A DNA stretch of 64,000 nucleotides from Isoptericola halotolerans (GTDB lineage Bacteria > Actinomycetota > Actinomycetes > Actinomycetales > Cellulomonadaceae), in NCBI RefSeq assembly GCF_013149785.1, contig NZ_JABEZU010000002.1:186001-250000 (forward strand), written 5' to 3'. The translations under genes were made by a program, and so were the position numbers. Shown here piece after piece: positions 34,503-43,447 of the stretch. The notes under the pieces are model-generated. The model was given only the letters and a program-made list of their open reading frames with translations. It did no database searches and was not told where the DNA came from. Position 1 is the first letter of the stretch. Each line of letters opens with the position of its first letter.

Positions 34503-35636
34503 GTGAGACCCCCGGACCCGCGCGAGGCGGGCGCTGCGGCGGGTGCTGCGGTGCGCACGCTCGTGCGACGGATCCGCATCCGCCAGGGCGTCGCGCGGGT
34601 ACGGTCGGGATTCTGGCCGATCGTCCAGGCGTCCCTGGCCGCCGGTGTGGCCTACCTGCTGGCCCGGCTGGTGCTCGGGCACGACCAGCCGTTCTTCGCG
34701 GCCGTCGCGGCCTGGGTGTGCCTGGGCTTCTCGTTCGACCGGGAGCTCCGCAAGGTCGCCGAGGTGGCGGTCGGGGTCGCCGTCGGCGTCGGGATCGGTG
34801 AGGTCATCGTCGAGCTCATCGGTACCGGCTGGTGGCAGCTCACCGTCGTGCTGCTGCTGTCCGCGGTGCTGGCCCGGTTCATCGACCGAGGTCCGCTGCT
34901 GGTCACCCAGGCCGGGGTGCAGGCCATCGTGGTCGTGGGCCTGCCGGCCGCCGTCGCGCACGACGGGGCGTTCGGACGGTGGACGGACGCCGCCGTCGGC
35001 GGCCTCGTGGCGCTGGCCGTCACCCTCCTGCTGCCGAGCGACCCCCTGCGGCGGTTGCGGTCGTTGGCGTACGAGGCCACGACGGAGCTCGCCGAGACCC
35101 TGGAGGCCGTCGGCCGCGGGCTGCGCGACCACGACATGGAGGATCTGGGCGGGGCCCTGGTGCGCGGCCGCGCGTCGGAGGCGGTGCTGGCCGACTGGAG
35201 CGCCACCGCCCGCAAGGCCGAGGAGATCGCGCGGATGGGTGTCAACCGGGGGCAGCGGGGAGACATCCACCAGCTCGTCGCGCAGGCGGTGCTGGTGGAC
35301 CGCGCCATGCGCAGCGTGCGGCTGCTCGCACGGCGCGCCCCGACCGTCGTCGGGCCGGACGGGACGTGGCCCGAGGTCGGGGTGCTGGCCGACGAGGTGG
35401 AGCGGTTCGCCGGCGGGGCGCGGCTGCTGGCCTCCGCCGTCGGCGGGGGAGGCTCGTTCGAGGAGGCCCGGGAGGTGCTGGCGGCCGTGGCCGAGGCGGC
35501 CGACCCGCACGCGCTGGGCGACGGGGACCTGCGGGTGGCGTCGCTCGTGGTGCTGCTGCGATCACCGGTGGTGGACGCCCTCGAGGCGAGCGGGCTCGAC
35601 CCGCGGGCCGCGCGCGACCACCTCCCGGAGCTCTGA
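34503..35636 (+). CDS. FUSC family membrane protein (aromatic acid exporter-like)
   Basis: The 377-residue protein has about six membrane helices in the first half (FWPIVQASLAAGVAYLLARLVL, VAVGVAVGVGIGEVIVELI, LLLSAVLARFI and others). A long cytoplasmic helical region follows in the second half, with RASEAVLADWSATARKAEEIARMGV. This is the FUSC-like layout linked to export of aromatic acids and other compounds. GTG 34503 lies eight bases after the ygfZ stop. Confidence 0.85.
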   Translation: MRPPDPREAGAAAGAAVRTLVRRIRIRQGVARVRSGFWPIVQASLAAGVAYLLARLVLGHDQPFFAAVAAWVCLGFSFDRELRKVAEVAVGVAVGVGIGEVIVELIGTGWWQLTVVLLLSAVLARFIDRGPLLVTQAGVQAIVVVGLPAAVAHDGAFGRWTDAAVGGLVALAVTLLLPSDPLRRLRSLAYEATTELAETLEAVGRGLRDHDMEDLGGALVRGRASEAVLADWSATARKAEEIARMGVNRGQRGDIHQLVAQAVLVDRAMRSVRLLARRAPTVVGPDGTWPEVGVLADEVERFAGGARLLASAVGGGGSFEEAREVLAAVAEAADPHALGDGDLRVASLVVLLRSPVVDALEASGLDPRAARDHLPEL

Positions 35637-35656
35637 CCTCACCCGGGACCTGTGCG

Positions 35657-37651
35657 TCAGTCGGTGGCGTCGGTGAAGATCAGCGCCGTGACCTCGTCGG
35701 CGAGCGCGTCGACCTCGGGCTCGTCACCGGGCCACTCGGCGACGAGCTGCTGGAGGCGGCGGCGCTCGGCCTCGCGCAGGATCTCCGCCGAGAGGTCCGT
35801 CTGGTCGTTGGCGGTCACGGTGTCCCCGTCGACGACGACGAGACCTCGCGCCGCGAGCCCCGCCGCGACGTGCCGGACGGTCTGCTCGGAGACGTGGCTG
35901 CGTTCCGCCATGACCGCCACCTCCCGCGACCGTTTCAGCGAGACGCGGGTGACCATCCAGGCCTCCTCGGGGGAGAGGTCGGCGTCGGAGGCCGTGACCT
36001 CGTAGACGCGTAGCGGGTCCTGCGCGCCGACCCGGCGCCAGAGGATCATCCGCAGCTCCTCGAGCGAGGTGCGGCTGGACGGCAGGGCGAACGACTCGCC
36101 GGCGGCCTGGCCGGCGGCGACGCCGGGCTCGGCGTCCCGCGTCGCGGTGCGCAGCTCGACCTGGGGGAGCAGCCACGCCAGGGCGAAGGCGACGACCGCG
36201 ACCGGCACGGCCCACAGGAAGACGGTCTGCAGGGTGTCCGCGTACCCGTCGAGGAACCAGCCCTGGACCTCGGGCGGGCACTGGGCGAGACCTTCGACCG
36301 ACGCCCCGAGGGCGGCGGGGGCGCACGATCCCTCCGCAGACGCCGGGACGCCGGCCGAGAGGTTCGTGACGAGCTGGTTGGCGAAGATCGTGCCGAACAC
36401 CGCGACGCCCACGGACGACCCGATGGTGCGGAAGTACGTGGCGCCCGAGGTCGCCGTGCCGAGGTCCCGGTAGGCGACGGCGTTCTGCACGGCGATGACC
36501 AGGACCTGCGTCACCATGCCGAGCCCCGTGCCGAGCACGAACATGCTCAGGCTCGACTGGAGGGTGGTGGTGTCGCGGTCCATGAGGGAGAGCAGGTAGA
36601 GCCCGACGGTGGTGATCGCGGTGCCGACGATCGGGAAGACCTTGTACCGACCGGTGCGGGTGATGAGCTGCCCGGAACCGATCGAGGTGAGGAGCAGCCC
36701 CAGCATCATCGGGGTCATCTCGAGGCCGGACATGGTGGGGGTGGAGCCCTTGACGGTCTGCAGGTAGAGGGGCAGGTAGGTGATGGCGCCGAACATCGCG
36801 AACCCGACGACGAACCCGACGACGGCCGCGACGGAGAACACCCGGTTGCGGAAGAGGTGCAGCGGCAGCACGGGCTCGGGGGCGTGGCGCTCGACGAGCA
36901 CGAAGGCCACGATCCCCACCACGGCGACGGTGACCAGGGAGTACACCTGGACCGAGCTCCAGCCCCACGTCGTGCCTCCGAGGCTGGTCGTGAGCACGAT
37001 CGCGGTGGAGACGACGGCGAGCAGGACGATGCCGGCGTAGTCGATCTTCGGCCGGTCGCGCGGGGTGACGGGTGGCAGCACGGCCGCGACGACCACCAGT
37101 GCCACGATGCCGAGGGGGACGTTGATGTAGAAGACCCACTGCCAGGACAGGTTGTCCACGAACCAGCCGCCCAGCAGCGGTCCGGCGACCGACGAGACGC
37201 CGAAGACGGCACCGAACAGACCCTGGTACCTCCCGCGCTCGCGCGGGGAGACGACGTCGCCGATGATCGCCTGGCTGAGGACCATCAGGCCGCCACCGCC
37301 GACGCCCTGCAGTGCTCGGAAGGCGACGAGCTCGCCCATCGAGCTCGACGTGCCGCACAGCATCGAACCGCCGAGGAAGATGACGATGCAGACGATGAAC
37401 AGCACCTTGCGGCCGAGCAGGTCACCGAGCTTGCCCCACAGCACGGTGGTCGCCGTGGTGGCCAGCATGTAGGCGGTCACGACCCAGGACAGGTGCTCGG
37501 CGCCACCCAGGTCGGAGACGATGGTGGGCAGCGCGGTGGCCACGATCGTCTGGTCGAGGGCCGCGAGCAGCATGGCGAGCATGAGTCCGCCGAAGATCGC
37601 CCAGATCTTCGACTGCGGTAGCGCCTGCGGGTCGGTGCTCTGCGCCGTCAC
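35657..37651 (-). CDS. DHA2-type MFS multidrug transporter with C-terminal winged-helix-like extension
   Basis: The 664-residue protein has a 14-helix EmrB/QacA-type transporter. Marks include LDQTIVATALPTIVSDLG, WGKLGDLLGRK and GVGGGGLMVLSQAIIGDVVSPRERGRYQG. After the last helix (~residue 505) there are about 150 cytosolic residues. Their part EEAWMVTRVSLKRSREVAVMAERSHVSEQTVRHVAAGLAARGLV looks like a MarR-type helix-turn-helix. Such transporters expel drugs by proton exchange. The PadR operator at 37732-37746 lies between this gene and the divergent PadR gene, so the pump may be the target of PadR. Confidence 0.9.
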   Translation of the reverse strand: MTAQSTDPQALPQSKIWAIFGGLMLAMLLAALDQTIVATALPTIVSDLGGAEHLSWVVTAYMLATTATTVLWGKLGDLLGRKVLFIVCIVIFLGGSMLCGTSSSMGELVAFRALQGVGGGGLMVLSQAIIGDVVSPRERGRYQGLFGAVFGVSSVAGPLLGGWFVDNLSWQWVFYINVPLGIVALVVVAAVLPPVTPRDRPKIDYAGIVLLAVVSTAIVLTTSLGGTTWGWSSVQVYSLVTVAVVGIVAFVLVERHAPEPVLPLHLFRNRVFSVAAVVGFVVGFAMFGAITYLPLYLQTVKGSTPTMSGLEMTPMMLGLLLTSIGSGQLITRTGRYKVFPIVGTAITTVGLYLLSLMDRDTTTLQSSLSMFVLGTGLGMVTQVLVIAVQNAVAYRDLGTATSGATYFRTIGSSVGVAVFGTIFANQLVTNLSAGVPASAEGSCAPAALGASVEGLAQCPPEVQGWFLDGYADTLQTVFLWAVPVAVVAFALAWLLPQVELRTATRDAEPGVAAGQAAGESFALPSSRTSLEELRMILWRRVGAQDPLRVYEVTASDADLSPEEAWMVTRVSLKRSREVAVMAERSHVSEQTVRHVAAGLAARGLVVVDGDTVTANDQTDLSAEILREAERRRLQQLVAEWPGDEPEVDALADEVTALIFTDATD

Positions 37652-37731
37652 GCCGGGTCCTCCCTGGGGGGCTCGCCTGCCGAGCAGCCTGCCACGGTCG
37701 ATCAGGCCGCGCGCGGCGACAAGTAGTTGAT

Positions 37732-37746
37732 CAGGTACAGTACCTG
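37732..37746. promoter_or_regulatory. Palindromic operator, probably for PadR
   Basis: CAGGTACAGTACCTG is a perfect inverted repeat of seven bases around a central A. It ends two bases before the GTG start of the padR-type gene and lies in the 97-base space from the divergent MFS pump. PadR regulators bind such dyads over their own promoters. Confidence 0.7.
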
Positions 37747-37748
37747 CT

Positions 37749-38126
37749 GTGATCCATCCCTCTCAGCGCCCCGCGGCGGAGGAAGCGTTCTCCGCCGACC
37801 TCCTCCGCGGCCACACCGACACGATCGTCCTCGCGACCCTGCGTCGCGGCGATCGCTACGGCTTCGAGATCTACAAGACGATCCGCGACGCCACCGGTGG
37901 CACGCACGAGATCAAGGAGGCCACCCTCTACGCGACGTACCGCCGCCTCGCCAAGGACGGGCTGGTCGAGGCCTACTGGGGAGACGAGTCCCAGGGCGGG
38001 CGCCGCAAGTACTACCGGATCACCGACGCCGGACGCGCCGTGTTCCGCCGCAACGTCGCCGCGTGGGTCGCCACGCGCGACGTCGTGGACACCCTCCTGC
38101 TGACAGACAAGGAACCACGCTCATGA
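37749..38126 (+). CDS. PadR family transcriptional regulator
   Basis: The 125-residue protein has the PadR winged helix: LRGHTDTIVLATLRRGDRYGFEIYKTI, EIKEATLYATYRRLAKDGLVEAYWG and GRRKYYRITDAGR. It is a short (subfamily-2-like) member that senses ligands or antimicrobials. A palindrome touches its start, pointing to autoregulation. It overlaps the membrane-protein gene downstream by four bases, the common PadR-plus-permease-prefix pairing. Confidence 0.92.
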   Translation: MIHPSQRPAAEEAFSADLLRGHTDTIVLATLRRGDRYGFEIYKTIRDATGGTHEIKEATLYATYRRLAKDGLVEAYWGDESQGGRRKYYRITDAGRAVFRRNVAAWVATRDVVDTLLLTDKEPRS

Positions 38127-39040
38127 CCGCCGTCCACCGCCTCCTCGACGACGCCTTCGCCGGCGTCGAGCTCACCGCAGAGGTCCAGGACCTCAAGGAG
38201 GAGATCCGGACGAACCTCGTCGCCCGGGCCGCCGAGATCGAGGCCGCAGGCACGGCACCCTCGGAGGCCGCCCGGCGCGCCGTCGACGAGCTCGGCGAAC
38301 TGCACGCCGTCATCGCCGATGCTGCCGGGACGATGGAGCCGGACGCCCCGACGGGCTCGAGGTCGTCCCCGGTCGCCTACACCTCGACGGCACAGGCCGT
38401 GCTGGCGAACAGGGTGCGCCCGCGACCCGCCTTCGTCGTGAGCCTCGTGATCGCCGCGGCCGGCACGGCGGCGCTCCTGGTCCTGATCGTCCTCGGCCTG
38501 AGCGGGGTTCTCGCGGCCCCTGTCGGCGGGCTCGCCGGATGGGTGCTGGGTGCGGGGCTCGGGACCGGGTGGATCGTGGGCAGCTCCCTCGCCCAGGAGA
38601 CCACCACCCGCCACCCGGCCCCCGCTCCACGGGCCGCCGGGTACGGGCTCGCCGCCGGGCTGGTCGTCGTCGGCCTGGGGTTCGTCGGCGTCGCCGTGAC
38701 CTCCGGGCAGCTGTGGCTCACGGTGCTCGCCGCGCCGTCGGTCGTCGCCGGGGCTGCCCTGTTCGCCGGGCTCGGCGCCACGCAGACCAACCGCAGGAAG
38801 GCGTGGTTCCGGGAGGTCGTGAGCGCGCACGGCACCGTCGGCGACCGGTTCGACCGTGATCCGCAGGCCGCCGCACGGTTCGGCATCCTCACCGTGGTGA
38901 TCTGGGTGGCGGCCTTCGTCGCCTTCGTCGTCGGTGGGTCGACGCTCGGATGGGCGTGGGCGTGGCTGGCGCTGGTGGTCGGGTGGATCGGTTTCATGCT
39001 CCTGCTGGTCCGGATGCTCTTCGGGGGCCACGAGCGCTGA
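38123..39040 (+). CDS. Permease-prefix-domain membrane protein (PadR partner)
   Basis: The 305-residue protein has an N-terminal helical permease-prefix domain (residues 1-65: LKEEIRTNLVARAAEIEAAG and SEAARRAVDELGEL). About six membrane helices follow. Such proteins are regularly encoded after PadR regulators and respond to cell-envelope stress, but the mechanism is unknown. ATG 38123 overlaps the PadR stop (ATGA). Confidence 0.82.
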   Translation: MTAVHRLLDDAFAGVELTAEVQDLKEEIRTNLVARAAEIEAAGTAPSEAARRAVDELGELHAVIADAAGTMEPDAPTGSRSSPVAYTSTAQAVLANRVRPRPAFVVSLVIAAAGTAALLVLIVLGLSGVLAAPVGGLAGWVLGAGLGTGWIVGSSLAQETTTRHPAPAPRAAGYGLAAGLVVVGLGFVGVAVTSGQLWLTVLAAPSVVAGAALFAGLGATQTNRRKAWFREVVSAHGTVGDRFDRDPQAAARFGILTVVIWVAAFVAFVVGGSTLGWAWAWLALVVGWIGFMLLLVRMLFGGHER

Positions 39041-39083
39041 CTGCCCTGTTCGGTCGCCGCCCGTGGGTGTACCGTCGCTGGTC

Positions 39084-39368
39084 ATGGAGGTCTCCGTCAG
39101 CGCCCTGCGCGCCGAGCTGAAGTCGTGGATCGAGAAGGCTCGCGACGGCGAGGACGTCGTCATCACCGAACGCGGGGTGCCCGTCGCACGGCTCACGGGC
39201 GTCGGGAGCGCAGACCTGGTCAGCGAGCTCGTCCGGGACGGCCTGCTCACGCCGGCGCAGGCCGAGCGGCCCCACCACGCGGTGCCGACGACGGCGCAGG
39301 CGGTCGGGGCGGGCAACGGCACCTCACGCTCCGGCCTGTCGGGCCTCGTCCGCCGCATCCGTCGCTGA
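39084..39368 (+). CDS. Phd/YefM-type antitoxin (VapB-like)
   Basis: The 94-residue protein starts MEVSVSALRAELKSWIEKARDGEDVVITERGVPVARL, the DNA-binding Phd/YefM domain. A C-terminal tail rich in Arg should wrap the toxin. It stands 13 bases before a PIN-domain toxin gene and will both neutralise it and repress the pair. No good palindrome was found before it by eye. Confidence 0.88.
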   Translation: MEVSVSALRAELKSWIEKARDGEDVVITERGVPVARLTGVGSADLVSELVRDGLLTPAQAERPHHAVPTTAQAVGAGNGTSRSGLSGLVRRIRR

Positions 39369-39381
39369 ACCCGGGGAACCG

Positions 39382-39804
39382 ATGGCACTCGTCTACTTCG
39401 ACGCCAGCGCGCTCGTGAAGCTGTGCGTCGCCGAGCAGGGGTCCGCGCTGGCGAGCGCCCTGTGGAACCGCGCGGACGTCGTCGTCACCTCCCGGCTGGC
39501 CGACACCGAGCTGCGGGCCACGCTCGCCGCGGGCGAGCGGGCCGGCGTCCTCGATCCTGTCGCCCGCCGTCGGGCGCTCGACCGTTGGACGGCCCTGTGG
39601 TCGGCGCTGCACGTCGTGGAGCTGACCGCGCAGGTGGCCGACGCGGCCGCCGAGCTGGCCTCCGGGCCGCACCCGTTGCGCGGGGGCGACGCGGTGCACG
39701 TGGCGAGCGCGCTCACGGTCGCGCACGACGACACCCTGGTCGCCGCCTGGGACGAGCAGGTCGCCCTCGCCGCGCGGGACCGGCGTCTGCGCGTTCTCCC
39801 GTAA
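39382..39804 (+). CDS. vapC: PIN-domain ribonuclease toxin (VapC family)
   Basis: The 140-residue protein has the PIN-domain acidic residues: Asp7 in VYFDASALVK, a Glu in RLADTELRATL, Asp in GGDAVHVASAL and an Asp late in AWDEQVALAAR. VapC toxins cleave tRNA or rRNA using Mg2+. The antitoxin is upstream. The module is placed between the PadR locus and the DUF2516 gene in an otherwise ordinary chromosomal stretch. Confidence 0.92.
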   Translation: MALVYFDASALVKLCVAEQGSALASALWNRADVVVTSRLADTELRATLAAGERAGVLDPVARRRALDRWTALWSALHVVELTAQVADAAAELASGPHPLRGGDAVHVASALTVAHDDTLVAAWDEQVALAARDRRLRVLP

Positions 39805-39813
39805 CCTGGGGCC

Positions 39814-40143
39814 GTGATCGCGTCCCTTCAGCTCTTCGTGCTCGCCGGCCTGGCGATCGTCGTCTTCGTCGTGCAGGTGTGGGCCCTCGTGGATGCGGCC
39901 CGTCGGCCCGCGCACGGTTTCACGTCCGAGGGCAGGCTCAGCAAGCCGATCTGGCTGTTGATCCTCGGCGTCGCCGCCCTGCTCGGCTTCCTCGGTCTCC
40001 CGGCGGGCGGGAGCCCGGGCCGGCTGGGCTTCCTCAACATCATCGCGGTGGTCGCGGCCATCGTGTACCTGGCCGACATGCGCCCGAAGCTGCGGCCCTA
40101 CGGCAACGGCAAGGGTCGCCGCCAGGGCCCGAGCGGCTGGTGA
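39814..40143 (+). CDS. DUF2516 small membrane protein
   Basis: The 109-residue protein has three hydrophobic helices, QVWALVDAARRPAHGF after the first, and WLLILGVAALLGFLGL. This is the DUF2516 pattern of actinobacteria. It begins with GTG and overlaps the asparaginase gene (GTGA), nine bases after the VapC stop. Function is unknown. Confidence 0.88.
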   Translation: MIASLQLFVLAGLAIVVFVVQVWALVDAARRPAHGFTSEGRLSKPIWLLILGVAALLGFLGLPAGGSPGRLGFLNIIAVVAAIVYLADMRPKLRPYGNGKGRRQGPSGW

Positions 40144-41174
40144 GCGCCTCGATCGCCCAGGGTGCGGTCCCGCTCGCGGAGGTCGTGCGCGGCGACCTCG
40201 TCGAGTCGGTGCACCTGGGGCACCTCGTCGTGCTGGACCCTGCCGGGGACGTCGTGGTCGCTGCCGGGGACCCGACGGTGGAGATCTGGCCGCGCTCGGC
40301 CGTCAAGCCATTGCAAGCCGTGGCGATGGTCAGGGCCGGCCTCGACCTGCCGCCGGACCTGCTGGCGCTCGTGGCGGCGAGCCACAACGGGGAGCCGGAG
40401 CATCGCGACGGCGTCCGGGCGATCCTCGCCCGTGCCGGGCTGGACGAGGGTGCGCTGGCGAACACGCCGACCCTGCCGATGTACCCGCCCGCGGCCGCGG
40501 ACTGGTTGCGTGCCGGGCGGGTCGCGGCGTCGATCACCCAGGACTGCTCGGGCAAGCACGCCGGCATGCTGGCGACCTGCCTCGCCGCGGGGTGGACCAC
40601 CGACGGGTACCTGGACCCGGACCACCCGCTCCAGCGGGAGGTGCGGGCCGCCGTCGCGGAGCTCACCGGGGTGGAGCCCTCCCAGGTCACGACCGACGGG
40701 TGCGGGGCGCCGTTGTTCGCGACGACGCTGGCCGGCCTGGCACGGGCCTTCGGCCGGCTGGCGGGTGCGGCGGCGCGTGGCGGCGAGGAGTCGACGGCGC
40801 GGGTGGCGCGAGCGATGAGCGCGCACCCGCAGATGGTGGCCGGCACGGGGCGTGAGGACACGCTGGCGATGCGGGCTGTCCCGGGGCTGGTGGCGAAGAT
40901 CGGTGCCGACGGGGTCTGCGCGGCCGGTCTGCCGGACGGGTCGGCACTGGCGTTCAAGGTGCTGGACGGTGCGGCGCGTCCGCGTCCGACGGTCCTGGCG
41001 GCGGCTCTGCGACGCGCGGGAGCGCTCGAGACCCCGGGCGCGGACGCGGAGGCGTTGGCCGCCGTGGGGGACGTCCCGGTGCTGGGCGGGGGGCGCCCGG
41101 TGGGCGAGGTCCGCCCGGCGTTCGAGGGCGCGCTGCGTGCAGGTTCCGCCGTCGGGCAGCAGGAGCAGGCATGA
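40140..41174 (+). CDS. L-asparaginase II family (thermolabile, R. etli type)
   Basis: The 344-residue protein matches the PF06089-type asparaginase: [44 protein letters not shown] and GCGAPLF with the catalytic Ser-Lys pair in SxxK (RSAVK). It hydrolyses asparagine to aspartate and ammonia. It is unrelated in sequence to E. coli AnsA/AnsB. The start overlaps the DUF2516 stop and its end overlaps dtd, so the three are coupled. Confidence 0.9.
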   Translation: MSASIAQGAVPLAEVVRGDLVESVHLGHLVVLDPAGDVVVAAGDPTVEIWPRSAVKPLQAVAMVRAGLDLPPDLLALVAASHNGEPEHRDGVRAILARAGLDEGALANTPTLPMYPPAAADWLRAGRVAASITQDCSGKHAGMLATCLAAGWTTDGYLDPDHPLQREVRAAVAELTGVEPSQVTTDGCGAPLFATTLAGLARAFGRLAGAAARGGEESTARVARAMSAHPQMVAGTGREDTLAMRAVPGLVAKIGADGVCAAGLPDGSALAFKVLDGAARPRPTVLAAALRRAGALETPGADAEALAAVGDVPVLGGGRPVGEVRPAFEGALRAGSAVGQQEQA

Positions 41175-41596
41175 GGGCTGTGCTGCAGCGGGCCTCGCGG
41201 GCGAGCGTGACGGTCGCGGGCGAGGTGGTCGGTGCGTTCGACCGTCCGGGGATCGTGGCGCTCGTGGGGGTGACGCACGACGACGGGCCCGACGACGCCG
41301 CGACCGTGGCCCGGAAGATCGCCGAGCTGCGGATCCTGCGCGACGAGCGGTCGGTGACCGACGAGGGTGCACCGGTGCTCGTGGTCAGCCAGTTCACGCT
41401 GTACGGGGACGTGCGCAAGGGGCGGCGGCCGACGTGGCAGGGGGCTGCGCCCGGGCCGGTGGCGGAGCCGTTGGTCGACGCGGTGGTGGCCGACCTGCGG
41501 GGGCGCGGGATCGAGGTGTCCACGGGGGTCTTCGGGGCCGACATGGCGGTCGAGCTGGTGAACGACGGACCGATCACTATCATGGTGGAGACCTGA
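41171..41596 (+). CDS. dtd: D-aminoacyl-tRNA deacylase
   Basis: The 141-residue enzyme removes D-amino acids from mischarged tRNAs. The [15 protein letters not shown] motif and the C-terminal [11 protein letters not shown] (the Gly-cisPro region) are present. Length equals that of bacterial DTD. ATG 41171 overlaps the asparaginase stop, placing dtd in the same coupled operon. Confidence 0.95.
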   Translation: MRAVLQRASRASVTVAGEVVGAFDRPGIVALVGVTHDDGPDDAATVARKIAELRILRDERSVTDEGAPVLVVSQFTLYGDVRKGRRPTWQGAAPGPVAEPLVDAVVADLRGRGIEVSTGVFGADMAVELVNDGPITIMVET

Positions 41597-41674
41597 CGGG
41601 AGTCGGGGACCTAACAAATCCGCCCTGAGCTGCTGACCTGCACCGATCGGTGACGGTCGCCCCGGAGGTTGACG

Positions 41675-43342
41675 ATGACCTCGCACCGGATCGCCGAGGT
41701 GCTCGCCGGCCTCGGTGCCGAATCTCGCACGCCGGTCGCACCGCACGTCGCCGCCCGGCTCGACCGGGCGGTCGGCGGGGACCTCACCGCCCTCGCGCAG
41801 GTCGCCGCCGTGCTGCGTCCCGAGCACCTGGCCGGCACCGCGCTCCTGCCGGACCCGTTGCCGACCGTGCCCGCGGGCCGGTCGGGCCGGTCGGGTGCGG
41901 CCCTCGAGGCGGACGGGCGACGGGTCCTGCTGTGCGCCGCGGTCGCGGTCACCGACCGGGCCGACGTCCTGGTCCGGGCCGTCGGGCCGTCGGTGAGGTC
42001 CCTGCTCGACGGTCCCGCAGCGGCCGGCATCGAGCTCGCGGACGGGCGGTTCCGGGTGGTCGACGCACCCCTGCGGTGCCTCGTGCACGACGACGCCGAC
42101 CTCGCGGCGCGGACCGCGGCGCACGTGGCGCTGGCCCGGGCGTCGCGCGAGTGCGGCGAGCACGGCGCGGCCCTGTGGCACACCGCGCTCAGCACCGTGG
42201 CGGGTGACGCGCTCCTCGCCGACGGGCTGGTCGAGCTGGCTGCGGCCCTCGCCGACCGGGGGGCCGTCGAGGCCGCCGAGGAGGTCGCCCGGGAAGCAGC
42301 GAGCCACGGCACGGGGGAACGTCGGGCCCGAGCCTTCCTCGCCGCGGGACGTGCTGCGCTGTGGGGTGGTCACCTCGTCGACGCCGAGGACTGGTTGCGC
42401 CGGGCCGCCGGCTGCGACGTGCCGTCGGTGGCGCGGGCTGCCGAGCACTGCGCGGCCGCCGTCGGGGCGCTGCGCGCCGGCAGCACGGTCGCGGGGGCGG
42501 CGTGGGCCGCCGTCCGGCCCGCCGGCCCGGGAGCCCGGCTCGCTCGACTGGTCGAACCGCTCGTCCACGTCACGGCCTCCCGCGCCGACCGTGCGGCGAT
42601 GACGGGGATCGTCGGGTGCCTGCGCGTCCTCGACACCGACGCCCAGGCGGCCGCGGAACGGCTGGCCGGGCTGGTCCTGGGGCTCGAGCCGGCCCCGCCC
42701 CGACCGGGGCGCTGGCCGCGAGCGACCGGTGCGCTGTCCCCGACGGCGGAGGCGCACGTGCGCGTGGTGCAGGCGCTGCTGCTGCTGCGGACCGCTGCCG
42801 TCGAGGAGGCCGCGACGGTGCTGGACGACGCCGTGGTCCGGTTGCCCGTGGCGCACGTCGCCGGTGGCCTGGCGGCGGTGCTCTGCCGTCGGCTCGACGC
42901 GCTGGACCCGGCCCGGACGGACGCGGTGGCGACCGCGCTGGAGAGCACCGGTCCGCGCTGGACGGAGGCCGCCGTCGCGGCGGCCGGTGGCGCGGCGCCG
43001 GCGGCGAGGGGTGCGGCAGGCAGGACGTCCGGGCAGATGACGGGCCGGCCCCCGTTGCTGGCGATCGCCACCAGCCGGCGGGCGGCAGGGGCTGCGACCA
43101 CCCGCGCCCGGCCCGGCCGGTCCGGCTGGTCGAGCCTGCTCACGGCCCGTGAGGAGGAGGTGGCGGGCCTGGTCGCGGCCGGGATGACCAACCGGGAGGT
43201 GGCCGCTGCGTTGTGCGTGTCGGTGCGGACGGTCGAGGTGCACCTGAGCCGCGCGTTCCGCAAGCTCGGCGTCCGGACACGGTCCGAGCTCGTCGTGCTG
43301 GCGCTCACGCCCGCGGGATGGCCGGTTGTGGAAAACACCTAG
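41675..43342 (+). CDS. LuxR-type transcriptional regulator with long N-terminal domain
   Basis: The 555-residue protein has a C-terminal LuxR helix-turn-helix from about residue 490, LTAREEEVAGLVAAGMTNREVAAALCVSVRTVEVHLSRAFRKLGV. The N-terminal 480 residues are Ala-rich helical, perhaps TPR-like as in LAL regulators, but no Walker ATPase motif is visible. ATG 41675 follows GGAGG by six bases. It lies directly before the first chitinase gene, 105 bases away and on the same strand, so a role in chitinase control is possible but not shown. Confidence 0.85.
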   Translation: MTSHRIAEVLAGLGAESRTPVAPHVAARLDRAVGGDLTALAQVAAVLRPEHLAGTALLPDPLPTVPAGRSGRSGAALEADGRRVLLCAAVAVTDRADVLVRAVGPSVRSLLDGPAAAGIELADGRFRVVDAPLRCLVHDDADLAARTAAHVALARASRECGEHGAALWHTALSTVAGDALLADGLVELAAALADRGAVEAAEEVAREAASHGTGERRARAFLAAGRAALWGGHLVDAEDWLRRAAGCDVPSVARAAEHCAAAVGALRAGSTVAGAAWAAVRPAGPGARLARLVEPLVHVTASRADRAAMTGIVGCLRVLDTDAQAAAERLAGLVLGLEPAPPRPGRWPRATGALSPTAEAHVRVVQALLLLRTAAVEEAATVLDDAVVRLPVAHVAGGLAAVLCRRLDALDPARTDAVATALESTGPRWTEAAVAAAGGAAPAARGAAGRTSGQMTGRPPLLAIATSRRAAGAATTRARPGRSGWSSLLTAREEEVAGLVAAGMTNREVAAALCVSVRTVEVHLSRAFRKLGVRTRSELVVLALTPAGWPVVENT

Positions 43343-43447
43343 GCCTCGCCGGGATCGTGTGGGATTTCCTGATGCCTTAAATGGCAAGACTCCTTACTTT
43401 TGAGCGACCGATGCAACGCGGCATCGGCTCGACCCAGGGAGACTCCG

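Noticed and set aside
37749-37760. CCATCC at the start of the padR-type gene as a further SigK box
   Set aside because: There is no CGAACC at the correct distance, and it lies inside the coding sequence.
40040-43387. A 1115-codon minus-strand open frame over asparaginase, dtd and the LuxR gene
   Set aside because: All three covered genes have strong family signatures on the plus strand. The antisense product has no recognisable domain.
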